Shown here piece by piece: positions 47,171 through 59,190 of a stretch of 64,000 nucleotides of DNA. The notes under the pieces were generated by a model that was not told the origin of the DNA, searched no databases, and saw only the letters and a list, made by a program, of their open reading frames with translations. The translations under genes were made by a program, and so were the position numbers. Within the stretch, counting starts at the first letter, position 1; every line of letters begins with the position of its first letter. Origin of the DNA: Rhyacophila brunnea (taxonomy: Eukaryota; Arthropoda; Insecta; Trichoptera; Rhyacophilidae); the NCBI GenBank assembly GCA_022495005.1, contig JAGYXB010001617.1, positions 62,001-126,000 of the forward strand. Reading direction: 5' to 3'.

Positions 47171-48559
47171 GCAATGTTTAGGGGTGGATGATGATAAGCG
47201 TATGTTGCCTTTTCTGTGGAATAGTTTTATTACAAATAATAATAGTGGCTGGTCATAAAAATAACATTATGATATTATATGATAATGAAAAATTTGATTG
47301 CTTTTACACAGAATAGTTCTCTTGACGTGGAGAAAACCATATTTTTTTTAAAGTTATTTGCAGAGATGAATTGAAGGTGGATTACAAAAAGAACATATGT
47401 CAGAACTGAATAATTTTACAGGAGAGCAAAAAAATATAATAGAATCTCGTCCTTATTATTTATATATTTTTTAATATGATACTACACTATGTGCTTATTT
47501 TTCAATAATAATCATTAAAACTTTTGAAGTATAACTATCAGGAAAAATATGTAATAGACATATGTCATTTGACTTAATTAATATGATGAATTTGTGGAAA
47601 CTCTCTAGTCAAATGACGTTTTTTGCTGTAATAAAAAAAACTTTAACAACTCTTAACTTGTGTCATGTGCTGTTTTTGAAAGAACGGTAAATTAAAACAA
47701 CATTTTAAAAAACAAAATGACATATAAATCTTAAATATGAAAAAAACTGACATACCTATGCTATTTTTGTAATCCACTCTTCAATTATTTAGATTACAAA
47801 ATATTTTAGATGTAACTGTAATATCATAAAAGCATTATAGAGTAGACAACAACTTCCAAAAAATGTTTGAAACTGATAAATATAGTGATTTTATAAACAT
47901 ATAAAAATAACCTCAGTAGTCGTAGTAATTTTAATTTTTTTGAAATTGCATACACTTCAAGTTTTATAGAATAATTAATTATATAATAAAATTGTGTATA
48001 TATGTGTTAATCGATATAATATTGAACACACAGATTTTAAACACCACATATATATTATACAACCACTAGAAATCATATATTGGTTGAAGATTAATTGTGA
48101 AATAAAGAAATATCATTTATGAAAATAATCTTCACGCACCCAAATAAACATAATCTCACCTCATCATATTATTTTCATTCATCTATTAGAAAAATCAGAC
48201 ATGTATCGTCAACGTGGATCTATTTTGGTTCAATACACAGCTATATCAATACTCTGTGTATCAATGTATTTATTTTTGAAATTCAATCATATTTAGAAAA
48301 TATTCTCATATTATATTAATAATATTCACCAATATGTAGCTAAAGTATGTTTACATATTTTTGTAGGTATACTAACTTTGGATACTTTTCATGGTAAGGA
48401 TAAGTGCACTGGGCATAGCCCGTAAAGATAAAATACAGAATAATTGTATGATATAACAAAAAATGTGACGAGATGTTATAGGTTATGCTAAATACCTTAG
48501 ACATATTAAAATTAATTTATTTTACATAATATAATTAACATAGCCAATTATAAATTCAA

Positions 48560-49020
48560 AGCATTATAAAGCATGTTAAAAAACGTATAAAATAAGTGTT
48601 ACTATTATTAAATAAAATATACTTAGGATATGAGTAAAAACGTACATTGAAGTATACGAAGTTAACAGCTACAGTATACGTTTTCTTAAAAAACATACAA
48701 TAAAACAATATCCATATAAACTCAGTCTCACATAAGTGGAATATATCAATATCTGAAGCGATTTGATTGAACAAAGTTATTGGTATTACCAATAGCAGGT
48801 TAGTTCTTCCCCTTGGGAGAAAAAAATCAATAGTACTGAGAAAGGCAAGAATTCCATTCACACTGCGTATTATTCGGAAGAAAATCAGATTTAGCTAATT
48901 AAAGCATACCTAGGAAAAAGTTAGTCAGATCGAGCAATAGATAATAGTCATACAGCTTAAAGTATAAAAATACCAACAATTTTTTCTGAACTCTCTCTCT
49001 GCCAGAAGGCCGTACTTCAA
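48560..49020 (-). pseudogene. Non-LTR retrotransposon family H, 3' end, copy 3
   Basis: The minus strand follows the copy at 32896: LKYGLLAERVQKK-like residues around 48990-49020, then LPRGRTNLLLVIPI, TLFNQIASDIDIFHLCE in the 101-codon frame ending near 48556. Frame changes separate the blocks. It inserted in the antisense direction to the Robo gene. Confidence 0.75.
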
Positions 49021-49849
49021 GTGGTGCTCGGTACAGACAAAAGACCTACTCTTTAAATTAAATAATTAAGAAGAGATCCAATGGTACTCAAGAGGTGGAA
49101 AACGTTCAAAAGATAGATCTAAATAATGCTGTATCAATGAAATAGTTAAGTTAAGATGTACAAGGTAATGCAATGCTCAAAACCGAAAATGATGGAATTA
49201 GCTTAGATCGGATATGATGATCATGCTACTAACTCTAGATAATTATGTTTATTATGTAACTCGTAAAATACTAGATCGAAACAATCGTACAATAAAAAAT
49301 AGAACAATTGAGATAGGAAGTCTGTTTTCCTGATTCATCTTGTTACGACCAAACAAACATACAAGAATAGTTCCGTTGTAAAAGTTAGTGTGACATTTGC
49401 CTTTAAGTATACTGGACGTTTAGTAAGGGAGGAGAAAGCTTCTTTATTTTAAACTTGTTAAATTAAACTTTTGATATAGTCGCATTCCACTGAAAAGGAT
49501 GTTTTATGAATGTTTAAACGAATTTTAATTAATAATATTATAAATTACTAAATACTGTTGTTTTGTAAAATACACTAACCAATAATTTCTATAACTACCA
49601 ATATACAAAATATACATCATTATCGTAGTATTAAAATTTATTTTATGATTTTAAAAATAATTATATTAAAAATATTTGTAATATTTTTGAAAACTATTAT
49701 TAAACCATCGTATAAAATCGTCACCCTAGGTTTAATTTTTGTATGGTCGTTTAATTGTCTAGTGTAATCGTTTAATAGTCTCAATATATGCAATATTGGT
49801 ATATATTGCTGAATATCTACTATCGATTGAAGAGAAGCCAAAATATATA

Positions 49850-50280
49850 CATTTGTACATACAAAACTTGAAAACACATCAGGTATATATATATTAATTA
49901 TACCCACAAGAAAAAAATCATATTTAAAAAAATACGATGCTCGACGGGATTTGAACCTGTATAACCACTGGTATCGCGCCAACTGTGCATTAACCAATTA
50001 TGCTACGAGCTCCCTATATAATTACGACAATTTAAACTAGTAGGTCATACATGAATTAATATGCTTATCAAATTGCGTTATTATTGATACTCGGTTTTTG
50101 TGCATTAATTCAAGGAATATTAATTACCTTAATTACTAACCGACGCCCGGCTCTCTCCAAATATTTTAGTTATAACGTCTACTTGAACAATTTTTAAAAA
50201 ACCATTTCTTTTGTTCAACGAATAATTCACAAGATTCTGAGAATGTAACATTCCATATATTGAACATACATAACCAAAAT
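49850..50280 (-). repeat. tRNA-like repeat family 3, best single unit
   Basis: The minus strand from about 50012 to 49940 reads almost like a complete tRNA: GCTCGTAGCATAATTGGTTA at the start (box A), box B AGGTTCAAATCCC, and a final CGAGC that pairs with the first five bases. The acceptor stem fails at pairs 6-7, and the unit continues into repeat body shared with 14920 and 28955. The + side ends TTCAACGAATAATTCAC then GAATGTAACATTCC. Confidence 0.75.
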
Positions 50281-50924
50281 ACATCATAAAGGTGTGTGGA
50301 AGGATTTAGTATTGTATATGGGGAGTATTTTACTAAAACAGTCTGGTTGATATTTAATTTTATATATCTCGCATTTTTGAGACAAACAAAGGTTGACTAA
50401 ATTTCAACAGACACCGTCCTGAGCGCAAATATTTCGATCGCCCAAATAATTTGACTGTTTTTTGGGAATCGACAGTGAACAATATTCATGGTTATATCTT
50501 ATCGTGCGGCGAGTTTTAGAAACTAGAATATAAATTTATTTTATTAATATAAACCATAACATTTTTTTATTTGGAGGCTAAATCAAAGCTTAACCACACT
50601 GTTAAATATTCCGACAGTGAATAAAATATTTATCACTCCATTACCTTATAATAAAGTCACAACTATCGATCATTGAAAGCTTACTCGCTGTCAAGAAGTT
50701 ACAATATTATAATATATTACGTTTCAGTTTTTTTTTAATATATTTATGTTATAATATTAAGTATATATTTAGAGAAAAAACGCTTTAACATTCGTCAAAT
50801 TAATTTTATAAAATAAATTTATATTCACTTTAAAAATATAATTAGTATTTGAGAGAGCTATAAATTATAATTATTCATCAATTATATTCAAAATGCATAT
50901 GTTGAATTCATTATTCAAGCCTCC

Positions 50925-51250
50925 ATTGTTCCGCAATCTACATCGATGTATTGTATCGCGATGGGGAACAGAAAGAGATAACGATAACCTCCCGATGGGG
51001 TCGCAGTCACTCTTCTTTCACCCCTTCATCTCAAAACACTCCACCTCTGCGTAGGTACCAAGACTCTTCTCAGATTATCGTACGTGACACCTGCTGTTTC
51101 TTAGGGAACTGCCATTAGGCGACTGAGGGGATGGATGCCTTTTCGGGAGGATAAGAATATGTGGATAAGATGTCCCAGAATTGACACAACTTCTGCTTAC
51201 GGTTATCGTGATTATCGTAAATAGCCGTCAGCCTGTCACTTTGACGTAAC
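50925..51250. promoter_or_regulatory. G+C-richer island in intron 2 with GATA-type motifs, possible enhancer
   Basis: About 320 bp without repeat character. It contains AGATAACGATAACC (about 50975-50988), GGATAAG and TGGATAAGATG (51149-51172), CACCTG (51088-51093) and CCATTGTTC (a Sox-like site). No frame is coding. Clustering of GATA-type sites is suggestive only, because GATA is frequent in AT-rich DNA. Confidence 0.22.
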
Positions 51251-51769
51251 CCTTTTCATTTACTTGATATGATATTTGTATATACAGATAAACATTTATA
51301 GCAATATGATACGTTGCTCGATATATAATATACCTGGAAGACTGACATGGTTTTGATGAAAATGATAATATTGTCAAGGTAGGCTATGATCTTTATATTA
51401 GAAAATTTAAAAAAATCTCTTACTCTTTGGAGTAATAATTCTAATACCATTTCAACTGTAGAAAGGAAAAAGGACGTAACCCCCAGTTTTTTTAAAAATA
51501 GGTTTTATTTGATAATAACGTTGTAGGTACTCAACTAAATACACAATGTGTCTAAAGAATGTAAGCTGCAAACGCCGATTGATTATCTAAATTTAACTAG
51601 CAATCAGTGTTGCCATCTTTTTCTATGTTGATTATAATAGTACAAAAGGGTAAAAATATAGTATTTCTGAAAAAAAAACTACAGTACAGGAACATTTTTA
51701 GTCTCGATTCCTTCAAAATAATAGTATTTTAGCATATTTGCGTACAATTATAGTTTTAACATTTTCGCG

Positions 51770-51945
51770 GGAGGCGGCTCTCGTGGTGCAGTGGACAAGG
51801 CACTGGCCTTCCGCCCGAGAGTTCTGAGTTCGATTCCCGGTGAGGACACAATATTTATGTGTTTTTCTCAAAGCCTGGGTGTTTGTGATTGTCCAAAATT
51901 ACTAACAACCACCTTGTACGAAAAAGCAAGGACATGGTTATATGA
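51770..51945 (+). repeat. tRNA-derived SINE family 1, copy 2
   Basis: Very similar to 12427-12610: GGCTCTCGTGGTGCAGTGG, GGCCTTCCGCCCGAGAG, box B GTTCGATTCCCGG, GTTTTTCTCAAAGCCTG, ACTAACAACCACCTTGTACG, AAGCAAGGACATGGTTAT. No poly-A tail or target duplication is visible, so it is older or truncated at the 3' end. Confidence 0.85.
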
Positions 51946-52849
51946 TATTTTATTAAATTACTGATTACTTAAATATTACTAAAAAACATTCGCCCAGTAC
52001 ATAAGCATATAATGAATATTTAAATCCCATTTACTGAAAAAGGTTTTTAGACTTGTTTCTGAGGATTTTATAAATGAGTCATGAGTCAGTATTTGTCAGT
52101 ACAGTAACTAGAAGTTTTATTTTGAGATGACACGTGAACTTTAGTCATTTTATGATACAGATTTTTAAACTGCCTTAAGTTTTATAAAAAAAAACGTAAA
52201 TTAACTAAAATGCAATGTAAACCTAACTAAACTTAAATATAAATATTTTATATGAAGTGCCACAGCTACGTAAGTACTTTTTTTGAATTAGTCGGACCTT
52301 GTTTAATTAAAAAAATATATAATAAGAATATAAATGATATTTTTTCAATAGTTTACTTATAACTTTTACTGTAGTGAGTCAATTGATTTAGTTGGTTAGT
52401 CATAAAATGTTAATCACACCAAATAATTGTCTCAATATATTATATCATTTCAAATAATACATCTCATAATAATATAATAATAAATTTTATTTTATAATTC
52501 GATATAAATAATTGTAAAATATAATCGTATTATATTGGTACTGAAATATGAATATATAAATTATGATGCAAAATAGAAATCATGATGCAAAATTTTATTA
52601 AAAATAGTTTTTCCAATTTTTTCACTCAACACTTTTAATCAAATATACTTCACTACGAAATATAATAACTATTCATAAAAAGAGAAGCCTGAATTCGACA
52701 TTTTCTAGAAGAGGACAAAAAATACCACATTCTTATATTATAAAAAATAAATTTCGACATTGAAATTATAGTCATATTACGGTCTACTTTTTTTTTGCAA
52801 ATATCCCGTTTTTCTTTTTGGAGCTTCATGTATCGATTATAACGTAAAT

Positions 52850-53175
52850 CTACTTAATGAATGTACATAATTTGAAAATATATCTGAGAAATATAATATA
52901 ACCACTAGATTTTTTATATACAATAACCAGCAGGATTCAAACCTGCGCTTCCTGGGATTCGCGTACATGTGTCTTAATAGCTAAGCTACGTGTGTCGTGT
53001 GTAATTGCGATGTAGTTAACTAATGGTTTTTAGTTAGGACGTGAATCCCAGGGGGTGCGGCTTTGATTTCGCTGAATGTCGTATTTCTTTCCCACAGATA
53101 TTTTCAAATTATTTGTGTTCTAAAAAAGAATATGACATTCTTGAATTTTGTGAATTATACGTTGAATAAAAAAAA
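52850..53175. repeat. tRNA-like repeat family 3, inverted dimer
   Basis: The left arm has CATAATTTGAAAATAT, CAGCAGGATTCAAACCTGC (box B, minus) and CCTGGGATTCGCG; the right arm returns the same blocks in reverse, with CGTGAATCCCAGG, TTTGATTTCGCTGAA and ATATTTTCAAATTATTTG. The left core also keeps a box A-like AGCTTAGCTATTAAGAC on the minus strand. Confidence 0.65.
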
Positions 53176-54017
53176 TGTTTATTTATATTAGAGTTTAAAA
53201 ATAAAAAAAACTGAAGCTTTAAGCTTTTAATGCAGTTATTATCGGAGTTGAAAATTCTAAATGCTTACCCTAATAGTTCTGAGACGCCGTGTGCTAAAAG
53301 ATTTATGGGAAGTCTAAAGATGTAAGTGTTCTTTTTAAGTTGATTTTTATCTCTTATCGTTTTCCGATGATGAAATATCGTTACACTTTTCAACGGGATC
53401 ATCACTTTGCTCTCGACACCTGGCCGTTTTTCAATATACATACTATATTGAAAGTGAACTTGAAGTTATCCTTTTGTTTCTAAAAAAATCATCAAAAAAG
53501 AAACTCTGCTTTTTCCAGACGTTACCATTCATTTAAATTTACAAGGCGTGGGGAAGTATATAGATATGAAATTATCATTATAGATGTATTGGTAGAAGTT
53601 GAAAGTAGCCAGGATCCACTTTGGACTATTTATAGTTTTATTTATTTAAGAAAACCAAACAGTGTGGACATAACACATTAAAATTCAAAACGTTCACAGC
53701 ATGAGATTGACATTATAACAAATATTACCCTCACAAGAGAGAAGAATTTTAATCATAAAGAATTGTATACAGTAAAATAAAGTATCAAAAACAAAATGCA
53801 CAGCACATCATTGAAAATGTATATGGCTTAGTGAGAACATTGACTATTCTTACACCCTTTGCTAATGGTGTCTGATAGGCTTAACTCGAGGAAATAGTTT
53901 TGACCCAGAATAGGTCATGGCTGTGACCACGTAGGTAATTGACAGGCGCATATAAACTAAAATTCTTTAGGACGCCAAGATTGGAAATCACCCCTTGTGA
54001 CAACAGGCAAAAATGTC

Positions 54018-54400
54018 TTAAGGTGACGCATCAGTGAAACGCCAAATAATGTTCAACTGTACGCGCGACGAAAATTTGTACTTGCTTCGCATTCATTGAG
54101 AGAACGTGGAATCGGACGCACGTCACTTTGCTGCGTGATGGCGACGGGCCAATTAATTCTAAAATCGTGTAAAGATGACTAAAAACTTTACCCATTTACT
54201 TTAAAAAGCAAACATATCAATGAATATATTATTATTGATACTAATAGAATAATAAACATAACATAAAATGGACGTATGTTGGATTTATATGAGAAATAAT
54301 ATTTCGTTTGACAGGCGTCATTTTCACCCGCGACCCGCAATCCGCACATCGCCTAGCAACGATCTTTTTAGACCGTGCCTCAACTAATGCATGGCCTTAA
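54018..54400 (+). mobile_element. TTAA-flanked MITE (piggyBac-like), copy 2
   Basis: Nearly identical to 22753-23134 throughout, with TTAA at both ends and the same AAGGTGACGCATCAGTGAAA and CTAATGCATGGCC termini. High identity between two loci 31 kb apart suggests fairly recent mobility of the family. Confidence 0.85.
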
Positions 54401-54899
54401 GACCAGAAGTGACATACGAGATTCAAGTGAGTGAAAAGTGAGAATGCCTTATAGAAAGGCATTCGGAAAGTAATCGTTTGATGAATTATAGAAAGGAAAA
54501 TAATTATAGGTATGTCTTAAAATAAAGACATCGAAGAATTTTTTTTTGGACGCGCTTTAAAATAAGCTTGTAGAAAACTTCATAACTACTCAAGATACTA
54601 GACCCATATTCAAGAATACTACGCGCTAACGAGACGTAAAGTGTGCGTATGATATTTGGATTTTTAAATGGTTAGGCTTGTCGCATGATGCATCCTAGAA
54701 GATTACTTGCACGTAGAGTGTTAGAAGTTATCGTGTCCGGAAACTTGTACGTATGCAGTTCGCCGTATCACACTTCACCGTGAAATTTGTATCGGATGTA
54801 GAACCTCGATATAACTGTATATATTAAATGATAAAAAAAATAAACATAATATATAATGGGCTAAAATATAATTATATTTTTATTATCGGACAACCGTGT

Positions 54900-55140
54900 T
54901 ATAAAAATCCTAAATACAATTTTGCATCAAGCGCCTCATCAAATCCACACAAGCACGGTGCAATTTCCTGTGTAAAAGCAATCAAAACAAAATAATCAGC
55001 CATATCCGGCAAAATTGATAACAGTTCGTTCCCTTTTCACTGGCCGCCGGGTGAAAAACATTTACCGGAACATAAAAGGATAACACCTGCGGGACTTACC
55101 CTCCTCCCTCCGCCCCCGTAACGATTTATCTCCTCCTACG
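54900..55140. promoter_or_regulatory. Non-repeat island in intron 2, possible enhancer
   Basis: Moderately G+C-rich, no repeat relatives in the window, with CACCTG (55084-55089), AATTTCCTGTG and CTGGCCGCCGGGTG. No coding frame. Offered as a candidate only. Confidence 0.18.
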
Positions 55141-55896
55141 GTTTGCTCTTTTTTCTCACCTGACTAAGAGTGTGTACAAGATGTAGCGAACCGGACTGCC
55201 CGACTCTTATTATAGTGTGGGTAACCGGACAAAACAGGACATTAATAAAGAACGTTGATAAAATAGAACAATGATAAACAGAACTATGACAATTCAGAAC
55301 AGGTTTAAAATAAAACATTTCAATTCAAGCTTATTTAAGATTGCTGAAAAAAGATTACCGTTGGCCAAATAAATAAATATTAATACATATGATGTTACTA
55401 CATAGAATACCATACAATACAGTCAAATAGCTAAATTTTCGTTTTTATCTTCACAGAATTATTAAACTCATTACTTCTTAGCAAGTATTTACCAAATATT
55501 TCGAACATATTACTCGTAGATTGATTAAAACGAGATTTATAGCTTGCCCGCAACACTGACTTGAATCCTGTTTAATTGAGGGTTCCGGTGAATATTATGT
55601 ACAAACTGTTTTTTAAGGTGTAGGTATTGAAAACCTGTGTTATTAAAAATCTATACAACATAATATAGAAATACGACAATTTCAATAATTAATATTATAT
55701 TTTTCCTCTATTTTCTAACTGCAATTTGAAAATGTAACAAAATAATTTTAATTAGTTTTACATCACTTGCGGATTGACTACGTTTCATTACTCTGACTAT
55801 TCGGTGACGTGTGTTTTTATTATTGCCCGAGATAGTTAGTTTTATTTTCTGCCCAAAAATGTTACTATAAATATTAGTTATGTTATAAGTAGTCAC

Positions 55897-56030
55897 ATGG
55901 TTGCGCAAACATTAGCGTTCTCCATAATTATTCTTGTATGGTATCAAGTCATTGATGTCTTTGAATTAATGTGGTATTGGTGCCGAATGCTCCGTATTTC
56001 ATGGTCAGAGCACAAGATGAATCAGAATCA
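55897..56030 (+). pseudogene. RTE-like RT fragment
   Basis: Translates to LVAQTLAFSIIILVW, then QVIDVFELMWYWCRMLRISW and SEHKMNQN, matching ILVQTLVFSIFLYG and IDVFGMWFWRRMLRISW of the copy at 43968, with an internal deletion of about a dozen residues. A GA microsatellite follows at 56036. Confidence 0.75.
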
Positions 56031-56502
56031 TTCAGAGAGAGAGAGAGAGTGTGTGGTATTACCGGTAATTTTTTATTTATTTATTTACAGAACTATTGAA
56101 TTTGAAGCTTTCTTTAATTATACAGTGATGAATTTTGAAATTTATCATCGTGTGAGTAAAACACGTGTTTTAAAATAATATTTATATTATGTGGTTAATT
56201 TATTTTATAAATTTGATTCTGTTTATTGAGTTTTAAATATCATTGAAATCAATAACCAAGTGGTGTGTTTCAGTGTGGGATAAAAAGAAATAATGATGAA
56301 GCGAATGAATAAGCGCTGAACGAACATTTTAAAAATGATACACTCCCATCAAAACTGATTGGCATATGCTGTCTACTCGCGCAATTAATTGAGTGTCTGG
56401 AAATTTATACGTATGCAGTTTGCCGTATCACACTTTACCGTGAAATGTTGTATCGGAAATATTATATTATGGTCGTAGATTGGGTCTAGGACTATTTGGG
56501 GC

Positions 56503-56887
56503 CGGGGCAACTAGACGCCACGCAATTTGAAAATAAATAGACATTAGATACTTATAGGAACGTTTAAAAAAATATTTATTATTGTTACTTATATTTAAAT
56601 GAGTATATTATGATTTAATAGTTGGTGAGAATTCAAATATGCAGACCTAAATAATGATTTAATCGTGCATATGTTTAAGTTCCAACGAAAAAAGAGTTTT
56701 TTTATTTTATATAAAGCCTTAGGCATGGTAATTGTCAATCCGTAATAAAAAAAAACATTATGTTAAGAGTAAAATGAATTAAAACTATTAAGTAGTTTAT
56801 AGAAACTGATTAAAATTCCTCGTCTACGTTCTGTATACGTGTCTACGACAGTGCGGCGTCCAATTGTCCTGGCGTCCAGTTGTCCCA
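56503..56887 (+). mobile_element. MITE with CAACTGGACGCC ends, copy 1
   Basis: About 385 bp with inverted ends: GGGGCAACTAGACGCCACGC on the left and GGCGTCCAGTTGTCCC on the right, where the end motif is doubled. Copy 2 at 60437-60829 is colinear throughout (GTTCCAACGAAAAAAGAG, ATAAAGCCTTAGGCATGGT, ATTCCTCGTCTACGTTCTGT). No coding capacity or obvious target duplication. Confidence 0.8.
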
Positions 56888-56902
56888 TTCCCTCGTCGAT
56901 TA

Positions 56903-58341
56903 AAGACCGTTCAACCTCTTTAAGTTGTATAGTACTGAGATAAAATTCATGTCTAAATAATACACGGTTGTTGTCGGTTTACAGGATGCCAGCGGCAATT
57001 TTTTTTTTGAAAATAGCCGATATCCTGGATTATTTGTTATGTTAGTTTAGGTTTGGTTAGGTTTTCATTCTTGAATTCATGAATTTTGCCTAAATAGAAA
57101 TAACCATATGTATACAGTCATCTCTTTCCGATAAGAAAGCTCACGGCGAACTGTGCTACGGTAAAATTTAATACGTACAATTTACACGTAACGAATTAAT
57201 TGGTGGCAATTTTGTCGCTGTCTGACGCCAGGCCGTACCGCTTCGCTTTGATGTGTACATATATTGTTAAGGCTTCGTAGGTTATTCTTTTTCTTCGCTA
57301 AAGACGTTAGCGTATGCCGTGTTTCCCACGCGAGGTCTTTGTGATCCGATCTTCTGTCTGGTTATTAATTTGCAAAGTGTTTTGTTCGCTCTGTATTGGT
57401 AACTGAACTCAGAGAGAGTAAATCAATTCGCAGGAAACGATCGCGTTTCTTTTATAAAGAAAATAATCTGAAAACCATCTGACTCAGTCGGTTTTATCAT
57501 ATTTTTTTATAATACAATGACTCACAATATCTTTGATAAATCAAATATTTTCTTATAAGTATTATTCGTTAAGGCTCTACTTCAGCTGGGGCATGGTCTA
57601 AAAAGATCGTGACTAGGCGATGCGCGGATTGTGCAAATGACGCGAAATATAATTTGTCATAAAAATTCAACATGCGTCCTTTTAATGTTATGTTTATTAT
57701 TATATTCGTAATAATAATAGTATATTCATTGACATGTTTTCTTTTTCAAGTACATGCGGAACGTTTTTAATCATCTTTACACGATTTAAGAATATATTCC
57801 TCTGACGCCATCACAAAACAAATTGACGTGCTCACACTTCGACTTCAGTCTCCAATTGGCGACGACTGCGAAATTTCGTTCCACCTACTGTTGAAAATTA
57901 TTTTCCGTTTCACTTATGTATGCTCTTTAGGTTTTCATAGTTTTTTTTGTTGTTGAGTTATTGGCTTTATAATAATATTGTTTCTACTAAGAGATTCAGG
58001 CAACCAAATGTATTAAAGATAGTTACATGTAAATTGTACGTAAAACATTTTACCGTGACACAGTTCGCCGTGAGCTTTCTTATTGCAAAGAGATGACAGT
58101 ATATACTATTCCAACTATCCAATTTTCTTAGATTCAATTTTTATATCTGATTTTGCCAAAATTCATGAATAATTCAAGAATGAAAACCTAACCTAACCTA
58201 ACAAATAATCCAGTTTATCGGCTATTTTTAATTTTTTTTGCTGGCTTCCTGTAAAATGTAAACCGACAAAAACCGTGTTTTATTTAGACATGAATTTTAT
58301 GTCTGTCCTATACGACGCAAATAGGTCGGACGGTTTTTAAT
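56903..58341. repeat. Large inverted repeat with arms of about 290 bp
   Basis: The left arm (about 56903-57190) and the right arm (about 58025-58341) are reverse complements over many blocks: ATAAAATTCATGTCTAAAT, GTCGGTTTACAGGA, AAAATAGCCGAT, TTATTTGTTA then GGTTAGGTTTTCATTCTTGA, and GCTCACGGCGAACTGTG. Between them sits a reversed, decayed TTAA-type MITE. A third partial arm is at 58434-58610. The arms also share the short GGTTAG block with the element at 34755. Confidence 0.75.
57569..57930 (-). mobile_element. TTAA-flanked MITE (piggyBac-like), reversed degraded copy
   Basis: Reverse-strand relative of 54018-54400: GGCGATGCGCGGATTG, AATGACGCGAAATAT, CATTGACATGTTTTCTTTT, ACACGATTT and GACGCCATCAC. 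It is more diverged than the other two copies and its right end is unclear. Confidence 0.7.
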
Positions 58342-58711
58342 ATACGGCTATATATTTTCGATACAACATTTCGGACACGCGGTTAGAAGGGTGCCTGGTG
58401 AAGGTACGTAGGCTGTGACTGTGTTCATGAATTCAAGAATGAAAACCTCACCTGACCTAACAAATAATCTAGTATATCGGTTAATTTCAAAATTTGTTTG
58501 CTGCTGGCTTCCTGTAAAGTGTAAGCCGACATAATATTATTTTTTTTGACATGAATTTTATGTCAGTACTATAATACGACCCAAAGAGGTTGGAAAATTT
58601 CCGGACACGATTAAAAATAACTTTCTCTCCTAGATAGACGCCAAATATATGAAAGTGAAACTGAAAAAACAAGCTTATAACAAAATTTAATTAATTAATT
58701 TAGTTAATTTT

Positions 58712-58788
58712 TAGAAGTCCTACCGCCCACCATGAAAGCTGGAACGCCCACTAGTGGGCGGTAGGGACCAGGTTGACTACCCCTGCTT
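58712..58788. mobile_element. Solo end of a hAT-like element
   Basis: Read from the right, CAGGGGTAGTCAACCTGG then CCCTACCGCCCACTAGTGGG, followed by GGTGGGCGGTAGGA. Start and wording fit hAT terminal regions. The opposite end was not found nearby, so this may be a fragment. Confidence 0.45.
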
Positions 58789-59036
58789 TAGACCATTCAC
58801 TGGAGTCATGGCCAAAATAGAATGATTCATATTTTTCGCTCACGACTCAATCCAGGATCGGTGACAGTTGGGTCGATAATAACCGTACGTTCTCCGTAAT
58901 CGTCGACTCAACTAACACTGATTATTATGTTCAATTATTCTATGTCTTTTATTAAATTTGACAGACATACATTTTGGTCGCTGGTGGATTATGATATAAT
59001 TATTGCACTACTATATTTAATTTTTTTTCTTCGCAG

Positions 59037-59190
59037 TCTTACGTGAAGAATTCAGATTGGAACCGGTAGACACAAGAGGTGCCGCAGAAGAAACAGCGCT
59101 ATTAGAATGTTCACCTCCACGTGGAACACCTGAGCCGATTGTCAGCTGGAGAAAAAACGGACAGATCATGGATTTGGAAGGAAATGAAAG
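59037..59190 (+). CDS. robo2: Robo receptor, coding exon 3 (Ig2, first half)
   Basis: Completes codon 126 and encodes residues 126-176 plus two bases of 177: VLREEFRLEPVDTRG, then ALLECSPPRGTPEP (Cys150) and IVSWRKNGQ (Trp163). This is the N-terminal half of Ig2, which helps Ig1 in Slit binding and sits next to it in the Robo ectodomain. The acceptor follows TTCTTCGCAG. The donor is G|GTTGAT, weaker than the others in this gene, and leaves phase 2. The join to the next exon gives [11 protein letters not shown], which restores an unbroken Ig2. Without splicing, translation would stop a few codons later. Confidence 0.95.

Larger units (their letters stand above)
45909..59036 (+). other. Robo intron 2 (about 13.1 kb)
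   Basis: GT at 45909, AG at 59035-59036 after a T-rich tract (TTTTTTTTCTTCGCAG). It separates the Ig1 exon from the first half of Ig2. No host exon is visible. It holds a Penelope-like repeat, an inverted retroelement end (48560), tRNA-like repeats (49850, 52850), a SINE (51770), MITEs (54018, 56503) and a large inverted repeat (56903-58341). Stretches at about 45960-46640, 47180-48550, 49030-49840, 51260-51760, 51950-52840 and 53180-54010 show only AT-rich sequence. Confidence 0.85.

Noticed and set aside
49938..50012. Functional tRNA gene on the minus strand
   Set aside because: Acceptor pairs 6-7 fail, and the sequence continues into a dispersed repeat found at several other positions, so it is a repeat head.
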